Under the pieces are notes generated by a model that worked only from the letters and a program-made list of their open reading frames with translations, ran no database searches and had not been told where the DNA came from. Of a stretch of DNA of 63,594 nucleotides, positions 1 through 7,425 are shown piece after piece (position 1 is the stretch's first letter; every line of letters starts with the position of its first letter). The stretch lies in assembly GCF_014648415.1 (NCBI RefSeq), contig NZ_BMRB01000013.1:1-63594 (forward strand), read 5' to 3'. The stretch is from Actinokineospora fastidiosa. Its GTDB lineage: Bacteria > Actinomycetota > Actinomycetes > Mycobacteriales > Pseudonocardiaceae. The position numbers and the translations under genes were made by a program.

Positions 1-162
1 CGCCTGTCGGGTGCTGGCCGCTGGTGGGGTGTGTGCCGCTTGTCGGCTGCGGGCCGCCGGTGGGGTGTGTGCCGCTGGTGGGGTGTGTGCCGCTGGTGGA
101 GTGTGTGCCGCTGGTGGAGTGTGTGCCGCCTGTCGGGTGCGGGCCGTTGGTGGGGTGCGGGC
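1..162. repeat. 18-bp tandem repeat array, nine units
   Basis: Nine exactly contiguous 18-bp units run from position 1 to 162 in the same register, with consensus CGCTGGTGGGGTGTGTGC on the plus strand. The units at 73, 91 and 109 are almost identical, and those at 1, 37 and 127 share a variant (CGCCTGTCGG or CGCTTGTCGG start). The period is a multiple of three, and on the minus strand the array is in frame with the ATG at 226. The array probably continues past the left edge. Confidence 0.9.
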
Positions 163-226
163 TGCCGGAGGGCGGGTTCGGGACGCGGGGGATGGGGTGG
201 GTGGGCCAGTCGTCCACGCTGGTCAT
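1..226 (-). CDS. Partial CDS with hexapeptide repeats (5' end only)
   Basis: An ATG at 226 overlaps the nadR stop (ATGA), and the frame stays open to the window edge, giving at least 75 residues with no stop. After a Pro-rich start (MTSVDDWPTHPIPRVPNPPS) it reads as nine tandem six-residue units of the form G-T/P-H-P/S-T-S/G. Each unit corresponds to one 18-bp DNA repeat. The ribosome-binding site (GAGGAAGG) lies inside the end of nadR, so the gene is probably the third member of the pnuC-nadR operon. The visible part is low-complexity and has no signal peptide or recognisable domain; the functional domain must lie outside the window. That this is a real gene is inferred from the overlap and the codon-periodic repeat; its function is unknown. 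Confidence 0.6.
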   Translation of the reverse strand, partial: MTSVDDWPTHPIPRVPNPPSGSPHPTNGPHPTGGTHSTSGTHSTSGTHPTSGTHPTGGPQPTSGTHPTSGQHPTG

Positions 227-1302
227 CCTTCCTCGGTCGCCGGGGTGAGCGGGGGCGCCCAGCGCAGGTGGGTGCGCATGGCCTCGGCGCACGCGCGGGC
301 GGCGCGGCGCAGTCGGTGGCGCGGTGTTCCCGACAGCAGTACCCACGGCACGCCCCGATCGCGCAGGGCGCGGGCGAAACGGGCGGTCATCCACGCGCGC
401 AGGTGCTCGCCGTCGCGCCAGCCGTCCTGCTCGAAGGGGACGCCGACGTGGTCGGTCAGCAGGTACAGCGCGGGCTCGCGGGACGGGATCGGCAGCGCGC
501 ACGGCCTGCCCAGGTACCGCTCCGCCCACACCGTCGCCGCCCAGGCGTCGTTGTCGCACACGAGCAGGGGGCCCTGGCCCGCCGCCGCGTCCTCGGCCGC
601 CGACTGGCGCAGCGCCACGTCGACGAAGTCCCCGTCGGTCCACATCAGCTCGTCCAGCCCGGGCGGGGCCGCCTTCTCCAGCTCGCGGGCCGCCGCCAGC
701 TTGCGCTCGGTGTGCTCGCGCCCGTACTCCCCGACCCACGGCGCGCCGAAGTGCTCGGCCAGGGCGCGGGACAGCGTCGTCGTCCCCGTCGACTCCGCGC
801 CCACGACCACCACCCGCACCGCCAGCCCCGCCCGGGTCGACGTCGCCAGGTCGCCCCACCGGCCCACGGGGTCGCGCCGCACCGCCGTCCCCGACACCGA
901 CAGCCGCTCCACCCGGACGTGGGCGGCCCCCAGCCGCGCGGCCAGCTCCGGCCCGTAGTCCTCGCCGCTGAACACCGCGTCCACCACCGGAGACCCGCCG
1001 TCGGCCATCGCCCGGCGCGCCAGCACCGCCCGGATCACGCCCAGGTGCGCTTCCCACACGGCGTCGTCGTGGAAGTCGATGGGGTGGTCGTCGAGGTCCC
1101 CGAGCACCATCACCCCCGGGTCGCCCGAGTGCTCGGCCGACAGCCACGACACCCGGTCCGGGATGGACATCGACTCCACCGACGCCCCCAGCATGGCCAC
1201 CGTGGTCCGCTCCGACACCGCCGCCGCCGACCGGATCAGGTGGTGGTGCCCTCGGTGCGGCGGGTAGAACTTGCCCACCACCAGCGCGTGCCGGAACCTC
1301 AC
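223..1302 (-). CDS. nadR: NadR-type NMN adenylyltransferase / nicotinamide riboside kinase
   Basis: This 359-residue protein has the two-domain NadR layout. The N-terminal nucleotidyltransferase domain carries the ATP-binding stretch GKFYPPHRGHH at about residues 10-20. The C-terminal P-loop domain (from about residue 165) resembles the ribosylnicotinamide kinase half of NadR. In the family these activities phosphorylate nicotinamide riboside and adenylate NMN to NAD in the cytoplasm. The GTG start at 1302 overlaps the pnuC stop (GTGA), so import and salvage are translationally coupled. The P-loop reads GAESTGTTT (residues 168-176), with Thr at the usual Walker A Lys position (ACG at 781-783). 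No N-terminal HTH is present, so it should not be a repressor like enterobacterial NadR. Function is confident; kinase activity is less certain. Confidence 0.9.
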   Translation of the reverse strand: MRFRHALVVGKFYPPHRGHHHLIRSAAAVSERTTVAMLGASVESMSIPDRVSWLSAEHSGDPGVMVLGDLDDHPIDFHDDAVWEAHLGVIRAVLARRAMADGGSPVVDAVFSGEDYGPELAARLGAAHVRVERLSVSGTAVRRDPVGRWGDLATSTRAGLAVRVVVVGAESTGTTTLSRALAEHFGAPWVGEYGREHTERKLAAARELEKAAPPGLDELMWTDGDFVDVALRQSAAEDAAAGQGPLLVCDNDAWAATVWAERYLGRPCALPIPSREPALYLLTDHVGVPFEQDGWRDGEHLRAWMTARFARALRDRGVPWVLLSGTPRHRLRRAARACAEAMRTHLRWAPPLTPATEEG

Positions 1303-1931
1303 GCCGCCACCGGCGAGCGCAGGTCCGCCGACCACCGCCGCAGGCCGTTGACGCAGAGCGCCATGAATCCGATGTAGAGGATCGCGGTCAGCCACAGCTC
1401 CTTGTACCCGTACAGCGGCACGTAGATCACGTCGGCCGCGATCCACAGCCACCAGCACTCGACCTTCTTGCGCGCCTGCCCCCAAGTGGCCAACAGCGAC
1501 AGCACCGTGGTGACAGCGTCCCAGAACGGCACGGTCGAATCCGTGGCCACCACGAGGATCCACGTCAACAGCGCCGTGCCCGCGACCCCGACCGCGGCGA
1601 GCGCCTGCCACTCCCGCACCGACGTCCGGGTCACCGGCAGCGTGCCGCTCGCGTCGCCCCCGCGCAGCCACTTCCACCAGCCGAACACCGCCAGCGCGAG
1701 GTACACCACCTGCAGCCACGCGTCGGCGTACAGCCCCGCGGTGATGAACAGCGCGAAGAACGCGACGTTGTTGACCATCCCGATCGGCCAGTTCCACGGG
1801 TTCTGCCTGGCCACCAGCCAGACGCACAGCGCCCCGGTGAGGAACCCGATCACCTCCATCCGGGAGGTGGGCGCGCCGAACAGGGTGAACGCCGTGGCCC
1901 GCAGCGGGTCGAGCACCTGATCGAGTGACAC
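1299..1931 (-). CDS. pnuC: Nicotinamide riboside transporter PnuC
   Basis: This 210-residue polytopic membrane protein of the PnuC family carries the characteristic NPWNWPIGMVNN segment near residue 45 and the aromatic FGWWKWLRG stretch near residue 85. PnuC proteins move nicotinamide riboside across the plasma membrane by facilitated diffusion, and uptake is trapped by phosphorylation, here by the overlapping nadR product. The GTG start at 1931 lies 6 nt after a good -10 box (TAGGCT on the minus strand, 1938-1943), so the message is probably leaderless. The expected -35 position overlaps a LexA box shared with the divergent radical SAM gene. Confidence 0.93.
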   Translation of the reverse strand: MSLDQVLDPLRATAFTLFGAPTSRMEVIGFLTGALCVWLVARQNPWNWPIGMVNNVAFFALFITAGLYADAWLQVVYLALAVFGWWKWLRGGDASGTLPVTRTSVREWQALAAVGVAGTALLTWILVVATDSTVPFWDAVTTVLSLLATWGQARKKVECWWLWIAADVIYVPLYGYKELWLTAILYIGFMALCVNGLRRWSADLRSPVAA

Positions 1932-1937
1932 GGCCGC

Positions 1938-1943
1938 AGCCTA
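1938..1943 (-). promoter_or_regulatory. -10 box of the pnuC-nadR operon
   Basis: TAGGCT reads on the minus strand and is followed by six bases and the pnuC GTG start. This TAnnnT hexamer at leaderless spacing is common in actinomycetes. The -35 position, 17 bp further upstream, falls on the edge of the LexA box at 1962-1977. Confidence 0.55.
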
Positions 1944-1961
1944 CGGGCACTTGCCATGATC

Positions 1962-1977
1962 TCGAACATGTGTTCGA
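1962..1977. promoter_or_regulatory. LexA (SOS) box
   Basis: TCGAACATGTGTTCGA matches the actinobacterial SOS consensus TCGAAC-N4-GTTCGA at all 12 defined positions. It lies between the divergent pnuC and radical SAM genes and overlaps the upstream in-frame ATG (1956) of the radical SAM gene. This favours the downstream GTG at 1986 as the true start. The M. tuberculosis homologue Rv2578c has been reported as a LexA target, from general knowledge. Confidence 0.85.
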
Positions 1978-1985
1978 CTGTGGGT

Positions 1986-3863
1986 GTGCGATGGGACGGG
2001 CAGCGGGTCGATCGGGGCGGCGAGCCCGCCCTGCCGGGGATTCCCGGGCTGGTGCGCAGCGTGCGCGCCCCGGAGTTCGCGGACACGGTGTTCCACGAGG
2101 TCCTGGCCAAGTCGGTGCTCAACAGACTCCCCGACGGCGCGCCGATGCCGTTCCGCTGGACGGTCAACCCGTACCGCGGCTGCACCCACGCCTGCAGCTA
2201 CTGCCTGCACGGCGACACCCCGGTGCTGATGGCCGACGGCACGGTCAAGCCGATCTCCAGGCTGGTCGTCGGCGACCGCATCTACGGCACCGAGCGGCGC
2301 GGCAGCTACCGCCACTACGTGCCCACGGAGGTGCTCGCGCACTGGTCGACGGTCAAGCCCGCCTACCGGGTCACCCTGGCCGACGGCACCGCGCTCATCG
2401 CCAGCGGCGACCACCGGTTCCTCACCGAGCGCGGCTGGAAGCACGTCACCGGCGACATGGTCGGCGGCAACCGCCGCCCGCACCTGACCACCGGCAACAA
2501 GCTGATGGGCACCGGCCGCTTCGCGCTGCCGCCCAAGGACACCGCCGACTACCGCCGCGGCTACCTCGCCGGGGTCGCCCGCGGCGACGGCGGCCCGGCC
2601 GCGCTGGACCAGGCCGCCGCCCGCGTGGTCGAGTACCTCGACAGCGAACTGGGCGTGAGCCTGCCCGTGCCGTGGCCGCGCACCCCGACCGACGAGTGGC
2701 GCAAGGGCCTGCTCGCGGGCGTGTTCGATGCCGACGGCACCTACGCCAACCGCATCGTCCGCCTGCCCAACCTCGGCGCCCGCGCGCTGGGCGCAGTCAC
2801 CGAGGCGCTGACCGCCTTCGGCTTCCGGCACGCGATCGAGCTGCGCAGGGCCCCGGACGGCAAGGCGTGCGTGCGCGTCGACGGCGGCCTGGCCGAGCAC
2901 CTGCGCCTGTTCCACACCATCGACCCGGCGGTCACCGCCAAGCGGGCCATCGACGGCGCGGCCATCAAGTCCGACGTCGACCTCAAGGTGGTCTCGGTGG
3001 CCCCGCTGGGCCTCGAACTGCCCCTGTACGACATCACCACGGGCACCGGCGACTTCATCGCCAACGGCGTGGTGAGCCACAACTGCTTCGCCCGCGAGTC
3101 GCATAGCTACCTCGACTTCGACGCGGGCGCCGACTTCGACCGCCAGATCGTGGTCAAGGTCAACGCCGCCGAGGTGCTGGCCCGGCAGGTGAAGGCGCGC
3201 TCCTGGCGGCGCGAGCACGTCGCCATGGGCACCAACACCGACCCGTACCAGCGCGCGGAGGGCCGCTACCGGCTCATGCCGGGCATCATCGCCGCGCTCG
3301 CCGACTCCGGCACGCCGTTCTCGATCCTCACCAAGGGCACGGTGCTCGGCCGCGACCTGCCGCTGCTGGCCGACGTCGACGTGCCGGTCAGCCTCGCGGT
3401 GTCGATCGCCCTGCTCGACCGCGACCTGCAGCGCACGCTGGAGCCGGGCACGCCCAGCCCGAAGGCCCGGCTCGACCTGGTCCGCCGGATCACCGACGCG
3501 GGCCTGCCCTGCGGGGTGATGGTCGCGCCCGTGCTGCCCGGCATCACCGACTCCGCCGAACGGCTCGACGCGCTGCTCGCCGAGATCGCAGCGGCGGGCG
3601 CCACGGGCGTCACGATGATCCCGCTGCGGCTGCCGCGCGGGGCGCGCGAGTGGTACCTGGCCTGGCTGGGCCGGGAGCGGCCCGACCTGGTGGCCGCCTA
3701 CCGCGATCTCTACCGCGGCGGCGCCACCGCGTCCGCGCACTACCGCTCCGCGCTCGCCGAGCGGTTCGCCCCGCTGGCCCGCGCGCACGGGCTCGACCGG
3801 GGTATGCCGAGGTCGCAAGCCGTGCCGCCGGTCGAGGGCCCCCGCCAGCTGACGCTTCTGTGA
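1986..3863 (+). CDS. Intein-containing Rv2578c-family radical SAM protein
   Basis: The host protein (331 residues after splicing) matches the Rv2578c family of radical SAM enzymes related to spore photoproduct lyase-like proteins. Conserved features are GLVRSVRAPEF near the N-terminus, MGTNTDPYQRAEGRYRLMPG, and the C-x3-C-x2-C iron-sulfur motif (CTHACSYC). A 294-residue intein (residues 73-366) sits immediately before the third cluster cysteine, and the first C-extein residue is Cys, so splicing restores CTHACSYCFAR. The exact substrate is unknown; SOS control suggests DNA repair. I chose GTG 1986, which begins VRWDGQ like Rv2578c (MRWARQ), over ATG 1956, because 1956 precedes the LexA box. 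The gene is monocistronic. Confidence 0.93.
   Translation: MRWDGQRVDRGGEPALPGIPGLVRSVRAPEFADTVFHEVLAKSVLNRLPDGAPMPFRWTVNPYRGCTHACSYCLHGDTPVLMADGTVKPISRLVVGDRIYGTERRGSYRHYVPTEVLAHWSTVKPAYRVTLADGTALIASGDHRFLTERGWKHVTGDMVGGNRRPHLTTGNKLMGTGRFALPPKDTADYRRGYLAGVARGDGGPAALDQAAARVVEYLDSELGVSLPVPWPRTPTDEWRKGLLAGVFDADGTYANRIVRLPNLGARALGAVTEALTAFGFRHAIELRRAPDGKACVRVDGGLAEHLRLFHTIDPAVTAKRAIDGAAIKSDVDLKVVSVAPLGLELPLYDITTGTGDFIANGVVSHNCFARESHSYLDFDAGADFDRQIVVKVNAAEVLARQVKARSWRREHVAMGTNTDPYQRAEGRYRLMPGIIAALADSGTPFSILTKGTVLGRDLPLLADVDVPVSLAVSIALLDRDLQRTLEPGTPSPKARLDLVRRITDAGLPCGVMVAPVLPGITDSAERLDALLAEIAAAGATGVTMIPLRLPRGAREWYLAWLGRERPDLVAAYRDLYRGGATASAHYRSALAERFAPLARAHGLDRGMPRSQAVPPVEGPRQLTLL
2202..3083 (+). 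mobile_element. Intein with LAGLIDADG homing endonuclease remnant or domain
   Basis: The element begins with Cys1 in block A (CLHGDTPVLMADG), has a block B-like GDHRFLTERGW, and ends with the block F/G pattern LYDITTGTGDFIANGVVSHN followed by Cys of the extein. The middle contains two LAGLIDADG-like motifs, GYLAGVARGDGG (near 2560) and LLAGVFDADG (near 2707). Both keep an acidic residue at the catalytic position. At 294 residues it is compact for an endonuclease-bearing intein. Splicing residues look complete; whether the nuclease is active cannot be told from sequence. Confidence 0.92.
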
Positions 3864-3884
3864 GTACCCTCCGCAGTTGATTGC

Positions 3885-3894
3885 GTACCGGTAC
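3885..3894. promoter_or_regulatory. Palindrome GTACCGGTAC
   Basis: A perfect 10-bp palindrome lies in the 108-bp gap before the small Ig-like gene. It is a candidate operator only; no consensus that I know matches it firmly. Confidence 0.25.
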
Positions 3895-3971
3895 TGCGAG
3901 ACGTACGGATTGTTAGCGCGGCACGCCTCCCGCGATCGTGGTCACCACATGACCATCGCAGGAGGACCGTC

Positions 3972-4316
3972 GTGGTCTACGCGTTCGACCCGTTCCTCGA
4001 CGAGGACACCCCGCACGGCGACTTCGGGGTCGCGGTGCGGCCGCTGTCGCTGTGCGTCGGGCAGCTCGCCGAGGCCAGCGCGCACATCCGCACCTGGGCG
4101 GGACCCGCGCCGCTGCCGCTGACCCTGACCGTGTCCGGCCTGCCGGAGGCGGTGCTGGGGCTGTTCGAGCCGGACTGCCTCGCCGCGGGCGCGGAGAGCA
4201 GGCTGACCGTGACCGTGGGGGCGTCGGCCGCCAGGCGCACGTACGCGGTCACGGTCACGGCGACGGGCCCGAACGGCCGGATCGCGCGGGCCTACCTGTC
4301 ACTGACGATCCGCTGA
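3972..4316 (+). CDS. Small Ig-like fold protein, function unknown
   Basis: This 114-residue acidic protein has a GTG start preceded at good spacing by a strong ribosome-binding site (AGGAGG at 3959-3964). The C-terminal two thirds alternate hydrophobic strands (LPLTLTVSGLPEAV, SRLTVTVGASAA, RTYAVTVTATGPNG, AYLSLTIR). This pattern is typical of a bacterial Ig-like or NEW3-type beta sandwich. There is no signal peptide or membrane segment, so it appears cytoplasmic. It stands alone between the radical SAM gene and a convergent regulator, with a strong terminator hairpin over its stop codon. I do not recognise the family. Confidence 0.7.
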   Translation: MVYAFDPFLDEDTPHGDFGVAVRPLSLCVGQLAEASAHIRTWAGPAPLPLTLTVSGLPEAVLGLFEPDCLAAGAESRLTVTVGASAARRTYAVTVTATGPNGRIARAYLSLTIR

Positions 4317-4343
4317 GGGGTGTCCGCGGAGACCCCTCAGCGG
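4310..4343. terminator. Bidirectional terminator hairpin
   Basis: A 12-bp perfect inverted repeat (CCGCTGAGGGGT / ACCCCTCAGCGG) with a 10-nt loop sits between the convergent Ig-like gene and XRE regulator gene. It overlaps the stop codon of the former, and no U tract follows. It probably terminates transcription from both sides. Confidence 0.75.
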
Positions 4344-4348
4344 TGGCG

Positions 4349-5344
4349 TCAGTCCGGCCACTCCCAGCGCACGCACATGATCCCCGGCCCGAAGTCCAGG
4401 GCCACCGCGTGCGCCTTGCCGTCGGGGGAGATCTCCAGCTTGCGCCTGCTGGTCACCTGGTCGTCGGGGTCGGCGGTGTACTGCTCCAGGTACGTGGGCA
4501 GCGCGCGCGGGTCGAACCGCAGCTCCAGCACGAACTCCCGCACCGGGCTGGTGAACTTGCGGCAGTAGCTGTCGTCGCCGCGCGAGTAGGGCGGTCCGGG
4601 GTGCTGCAGGGCGTAGTCCACGATCGTGGTGTCGCCGCGGCCCAGCGGCCGGTCCAGCAGGATCTCCGCGGCGATCAGGCCTGCGTCCTCGTCCCTGGCC
4701 ACCCGGCCGATGCGGCAGGTGTCGCCCGCGACGACCCTGGGGAACGGCCTGCCGGGCAGTTCGAGGTCGTAGACCATGATCGTGCGGTCGGCCCCGTCGC
4801 GTTCGGCGCGGAAGACCTGGCGCACGCCGATCAGCTTCTCGCCGCGGTCGGCGCCGATCTCCATCCGGTCGTGCTGGCTGAGCTTGGTCAGCGCGGCGTC
4901 CGTGGTGAAGTCGATGCGCTTGAGCAGGAGCGCGATCGGCTCGGTGTTGCCCCAGAGAGCCTCGATGGACAGCCGGGAGGACTCGCGGTTGACCCGTCCC
5001 CTCGGCCGAGGGGGACCGAGCAGGGCGATCAGCGAGCCGGTGGGCACGCCGAGCACGTCCTCGAGGTGGCCGAGCGCCGCGAGCGACTCCGCCCGCTCCG
5101 GCCTGCGTCTGCCCGACTGCCAGTAGCTCAGTGCCGTCACGCTGATCGAGACCCCACGCGCCCGCAGCCGGTACTGGATGCGATCGAGGCTCAACCCGCT
5201 GGCCTGGATCGCGGCCCGCAGTGCGGTGGGGAACGCGTCGGCCGCCATGGACTCCGGCTGTTCTGCCGTCACCGCCTGGCGGACCCTCCCGTTCTGGTGA
5301 AGTTCACGAACTGGCTCGCGGGTGATACCGCTACCCATGTTCAC
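4349..5344 (-). CDS. XRE-type helix-turn-helix regulator
   Basis: This 331-residue protein has an N-terminal region with a helix-turn-helix pattern (about residues 45-85, LRAAIQASGLSLDRIQYRLRARG then VSISVTALSYWQSGRRRPER). The rest is a larger domain of unknown function rich in beta strands (DRMEIGADRGEKLIGVRQVF, CRKFTSPVREFVLELRFDP). The SYWQSGRRRPE segment is the usual recognition-helix neighbourhood of XRE proteins. It is monocistronic and divergent from aspS. The start at 5344 has GGGAG upstream; an internal ATG at MAADAF is an alternative. The large C-terminal domain may sense a ligand, but the sequence gives no clue which. Confidence 0.82.
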   Translation of the reverse strand: MNMGSGITREPVRELHQNGRVRQAVTAEQPESMAADAFPTALRAAIQASGLSLDRIQYRLRARGVSISVTALSYWQSGRRRPERAESLAALGHLEDVLGVPTGSLIALLGPPRPRGRVNRESSRLSIEALWGNTEPIALLLKRIDFTTDAALTKLSQHDRMEIGADRGEKLIGVRQVFRAERDGADRTIMVYDLELPGRPFPRVVAGDTCRIGRVARDEDAGLIAAEILLDRPLGRGDTTIVDYALQHPGPPYSRGDDSYCRKFTSPVREFVLELRFDPRALPTYLEQYTADPDDQVTSRRKLEISPDGKAHAVALDFGPGIMCVRWEWPD

Positions 5345-5640
5345 TCCCTGGGTTACCCCTTACGCCCTGCGGGTCACACTACGTCGTGGACGCCCCCGTG
5401 GGTAGCCGCAGTGTTAATTAATGGGTAACCAAATCGCTGCCAGCGGTGACCGGATAGGGCGAACAGCGGTAAAACTATACGTCCGTTCGGGTGTATAAGA
5501 CCACCTAAGTGCACCACCCGACCGGGGGAGAGGCCCCTAGTGGGGTGACGCCGGGGGCGCGGAAACCTGCTGGACGGGCGCGCCGGTCGATTGGCTAGCC
5601 TCATGGCCACCCATTACCTGGACTAGGAGCAGCGACGACC
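5345..5640. other. Intergenic region between the XRE regulator gene and aspS
   Basis: This 296-bp divergent control region is less GC-rich than its surroundings. It holds GGGTTACCC at 5350-5358, TGGGTAACCA at 5422-5431 next to TTAATTAA, and TATAC (5476-5480) / GTATA (5493-5497) as an inverted repeat. A likely aspS -10 box (TAGCCT, 5596-5601) and the aspS ribosome-binding site TAGGAG complete it. The decamer TGGGTAACCA occurs again, reversed, upstream of bldD. No gene was seen here. Confidence 0.5.
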
Positions 5641-7425
5641 GTGATCCGCACCCATGAGGCCGGAACCCTCCGCGCCGAGCACGCCGGGCAGACCGTCACC
5701 CTGAGCGGCTGGGTGGCCCGGCGGCGGGATCACGGCGGCGTCATCTTCATCGATCTGCGCGACGCCTCCGGTGTCGCCCAGGTCGTGTTCCGCGAGGGCG
5801 AGATGGCCGAGCGCGCCCACCGGCTGCGCGCGGAGTTCTGCGTCCGCGTCGTCGGCGAGGTCGCCGCGCGCCCGGCGGGCAACGAGAACCCGGAGATCGC
5901 CACCGGCGCGATCGAGGTGCTGGCCACCGAGCTCGAGGTGCTGAGCGAGGCCGCCCCGCTGCCGTTCCCGATCGACGAGCACCTGACCGTCGGCGAGGAG
6001 GCGCGGCTGCGCCACCGCTACCTCGACCTGCGCCGCGGCGGCCCCGCCCGGGCCATGCGCATGCGCAGCGAGGCCAACCGCATCGCCCGCGACGTGCTGC
6101 ACGGCGAGCGCTTCCTCGAGGTCGAGACCCCGACGCTGACCCGGTCGACCCCCGAGGGCGCGCGCGACTTCCTGGTGCCCGCCCGCCTGCAGCCCGGCTC
6201 CTGGTACGCGCTGCCGCAGTCCCCGCAGCTGTTCAAGCAGCTGCTCATGGTCGGCGGCCTGGAGCGGTACTACCAGATCGCCCGCTGCTACCGCGACGAG
6301 GACTTCCGCGCCGACCGGCAGCCGGAGTTCACCCAGCTCGACATCGAGATGAGCTTCGTCGAGCAGGACGACGTCATCGCCCTGGGCGAGAAGATCATCG
6401 GCGCGCTCTGGAAGGAGCTGGCCGAGGTCGAGCTGCCCACGCCGTTCCCGCGCATCAGCTACGCCGACGCCATGTCCCGCTACGGCTCGGACAAGCCGGA
6501 CCTGCGGTTCGACCTGCAGCTGACCGAGATGACCGAGTACTTCGCCAACACCCCGTTCCGGGTGTTCCAGGCGCCCTACGTCGGCGCCGTGGTCATGCCC
6601 GGCGGCGCGTCCCAGCCGCGCAAGCAGCTCGACGCCTGGCAGGAGTGGGCCAAGCAGCGCGGCCACAAGGGCCTGGCGTACGTGCTCGTCGGCGAGGACG
6701 GCACGCTCGGCGGCCCGGTCGCCAAGAACCTGTCCGAGACCGAGCGCGAGGGCCTGGCCAAGGCCGCGGGCGCCGAGCCCGGCGACTGCGTCTTCTTCGC
6801 CGCGGGCGAGGCCAACTCCGCGCGCGGGCTGCTCGGCGCGGCCCGGCTGGAGATCGGCCACCGCTGCGGGCTGATCGACGAGTCGGCGTGGTCGCTGGTG
6901 TGGGTCGTGGACTTCCCGCTGTTCGAGGAGGCCGAGGCCGCCGCGAGCGCGGGCGACGTGGCCGTCGGCAGCGGCCGCTGGACCGCGCTGCACCACGCGT
7001 TCACCTCGCCGACCCCGGAGTGGATCGACCGGCTGGAGGAGGACCCGGGCAACGCCCTGGCCTACGCCTACGACCTGGTCTGCAACGGCAACGAGATCGG
7101 CGGCGGGTCCATCCGTATCCACCGCAAGGACGTGCAGGAGCGGGTGTTCGCGCTGATGGGCATCGGCGCGGAGGAGGCAAGGGAGAAGTTCGGCTTCCTG
7201 CTGGAGGCCTTCGCCTACGGCCCGCCCCCGCACGGCGGCATCGCCTTCGGCTGGGACCGCATCGTCATGCTGCTGGCGGGCGAGCAGTCCATCCGCGACG
7301 TCATCGCCTTCCCGAAGACCGGCGGCGGCTACGACCCGCTGACCGGCGCGCCCGCGCCCATCACCGCGGACCAGCGCAAGGAGGCGGGCGTGGACGCCAA
7401 GCCGAAGGCGCCCGCGACCGACTGA
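5641..7425 (+). CDS. aspS: Aspartate--tRNA ligase
   Basis: This 594-residue bacterial-type AspRS has an N-terminal OB-fold anticodon domain ([19 protein letters not shown]). It is followed by class II motif 1/2 regions ([28 protein letters not shown]), the bacterial GAD insertion, and motif 3 ([15 protein letters not shown]). It charges tRNA-Asp in the cytoplasm. Actinobacteria often lack AsnRS and use a non-discriminating AspRS with GatCAB; that is a family inference and is not shown here. GTG start with TAGGAG upstream. The stop overlaps the next start (TGATG), so the DUF389 gene is coupled to it. Confidence 0.97.
   Translation: MIRTHEAGTLRAEHAGQTVTLSGWVARRRDHGGVIFIDLRDASGVAQVVFREGEMAERAHRLRAEFCVRVVGEVAARPAGNENPEIATGAIEVLATELEVLSEAAPLPFPIDEHLTVGEEARLRHRYLDLRRGGPARAMRMRSEANRIARDVLHGERFLEVETPTLTRSTPEGARDFLVPARLQPGSWYALPQSPQLFKQLLMVGGLERYYQIARCYRDEDFRADRQPEFTQLDIEMSFVEQDDVIALGEKIIGALWKELAEVELPTPFPRISYADAMSRYGSDKPDLRFDLQLTEMTEYFANTPFRVFQAPYVGAVVMPGGASQPRKQLDAWQEWAKQRGHKGLAYVLVGEDGTLGGPVAKNLSETEREGLAKAAGAEPGDCVFFAAGEANSARGLLGAARLEIGHRCGLIDESAWSLVWVVDFPLFEEAEAAASAGDVAVGSGRWTALHHAFTSPTPEWIDRLEEDPGNALAYAYDLVCNGNEIGGGSIRIHRKDVQERVFALMGIGAEEAREKFGFLLEAFAYGPPPHGGIAFGWDRIVMLLAGEQSIRDVIAFPKTGGGYDPLTGAPAPITADQRKEAGVDAKPKAPATD

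Noticed and set aside
1..162. CRISPR array from regularly repeated units
   Set aside because: Units are 18 bp, directly contiguous without spacers, and encode in-frame hexapeptides.
11..1377. Plus-strand open frames across the repeat array and nadR
   Set aside because: They are products of GC bias. They run through the antisense of nadR and have no family resemblance; the minus-strand reading is better supported.
223..1950. Long continuous minus-strand frame joining nadR with sequence upstream of GTG 1302
   Set aside because: The part before 1302 has Arg/Gly/Val composition and lies over pnuC in another frame. Conserved NadR sequence starts at GTG 1302.
2181..3090. Possible frameshift or chimera in the radical SAM gene
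   Set aside because: The extra 294 residues have complete intein splicing blocks with Cys1, the HN end and a Cys+1, so it is an intein, not an assembly error.
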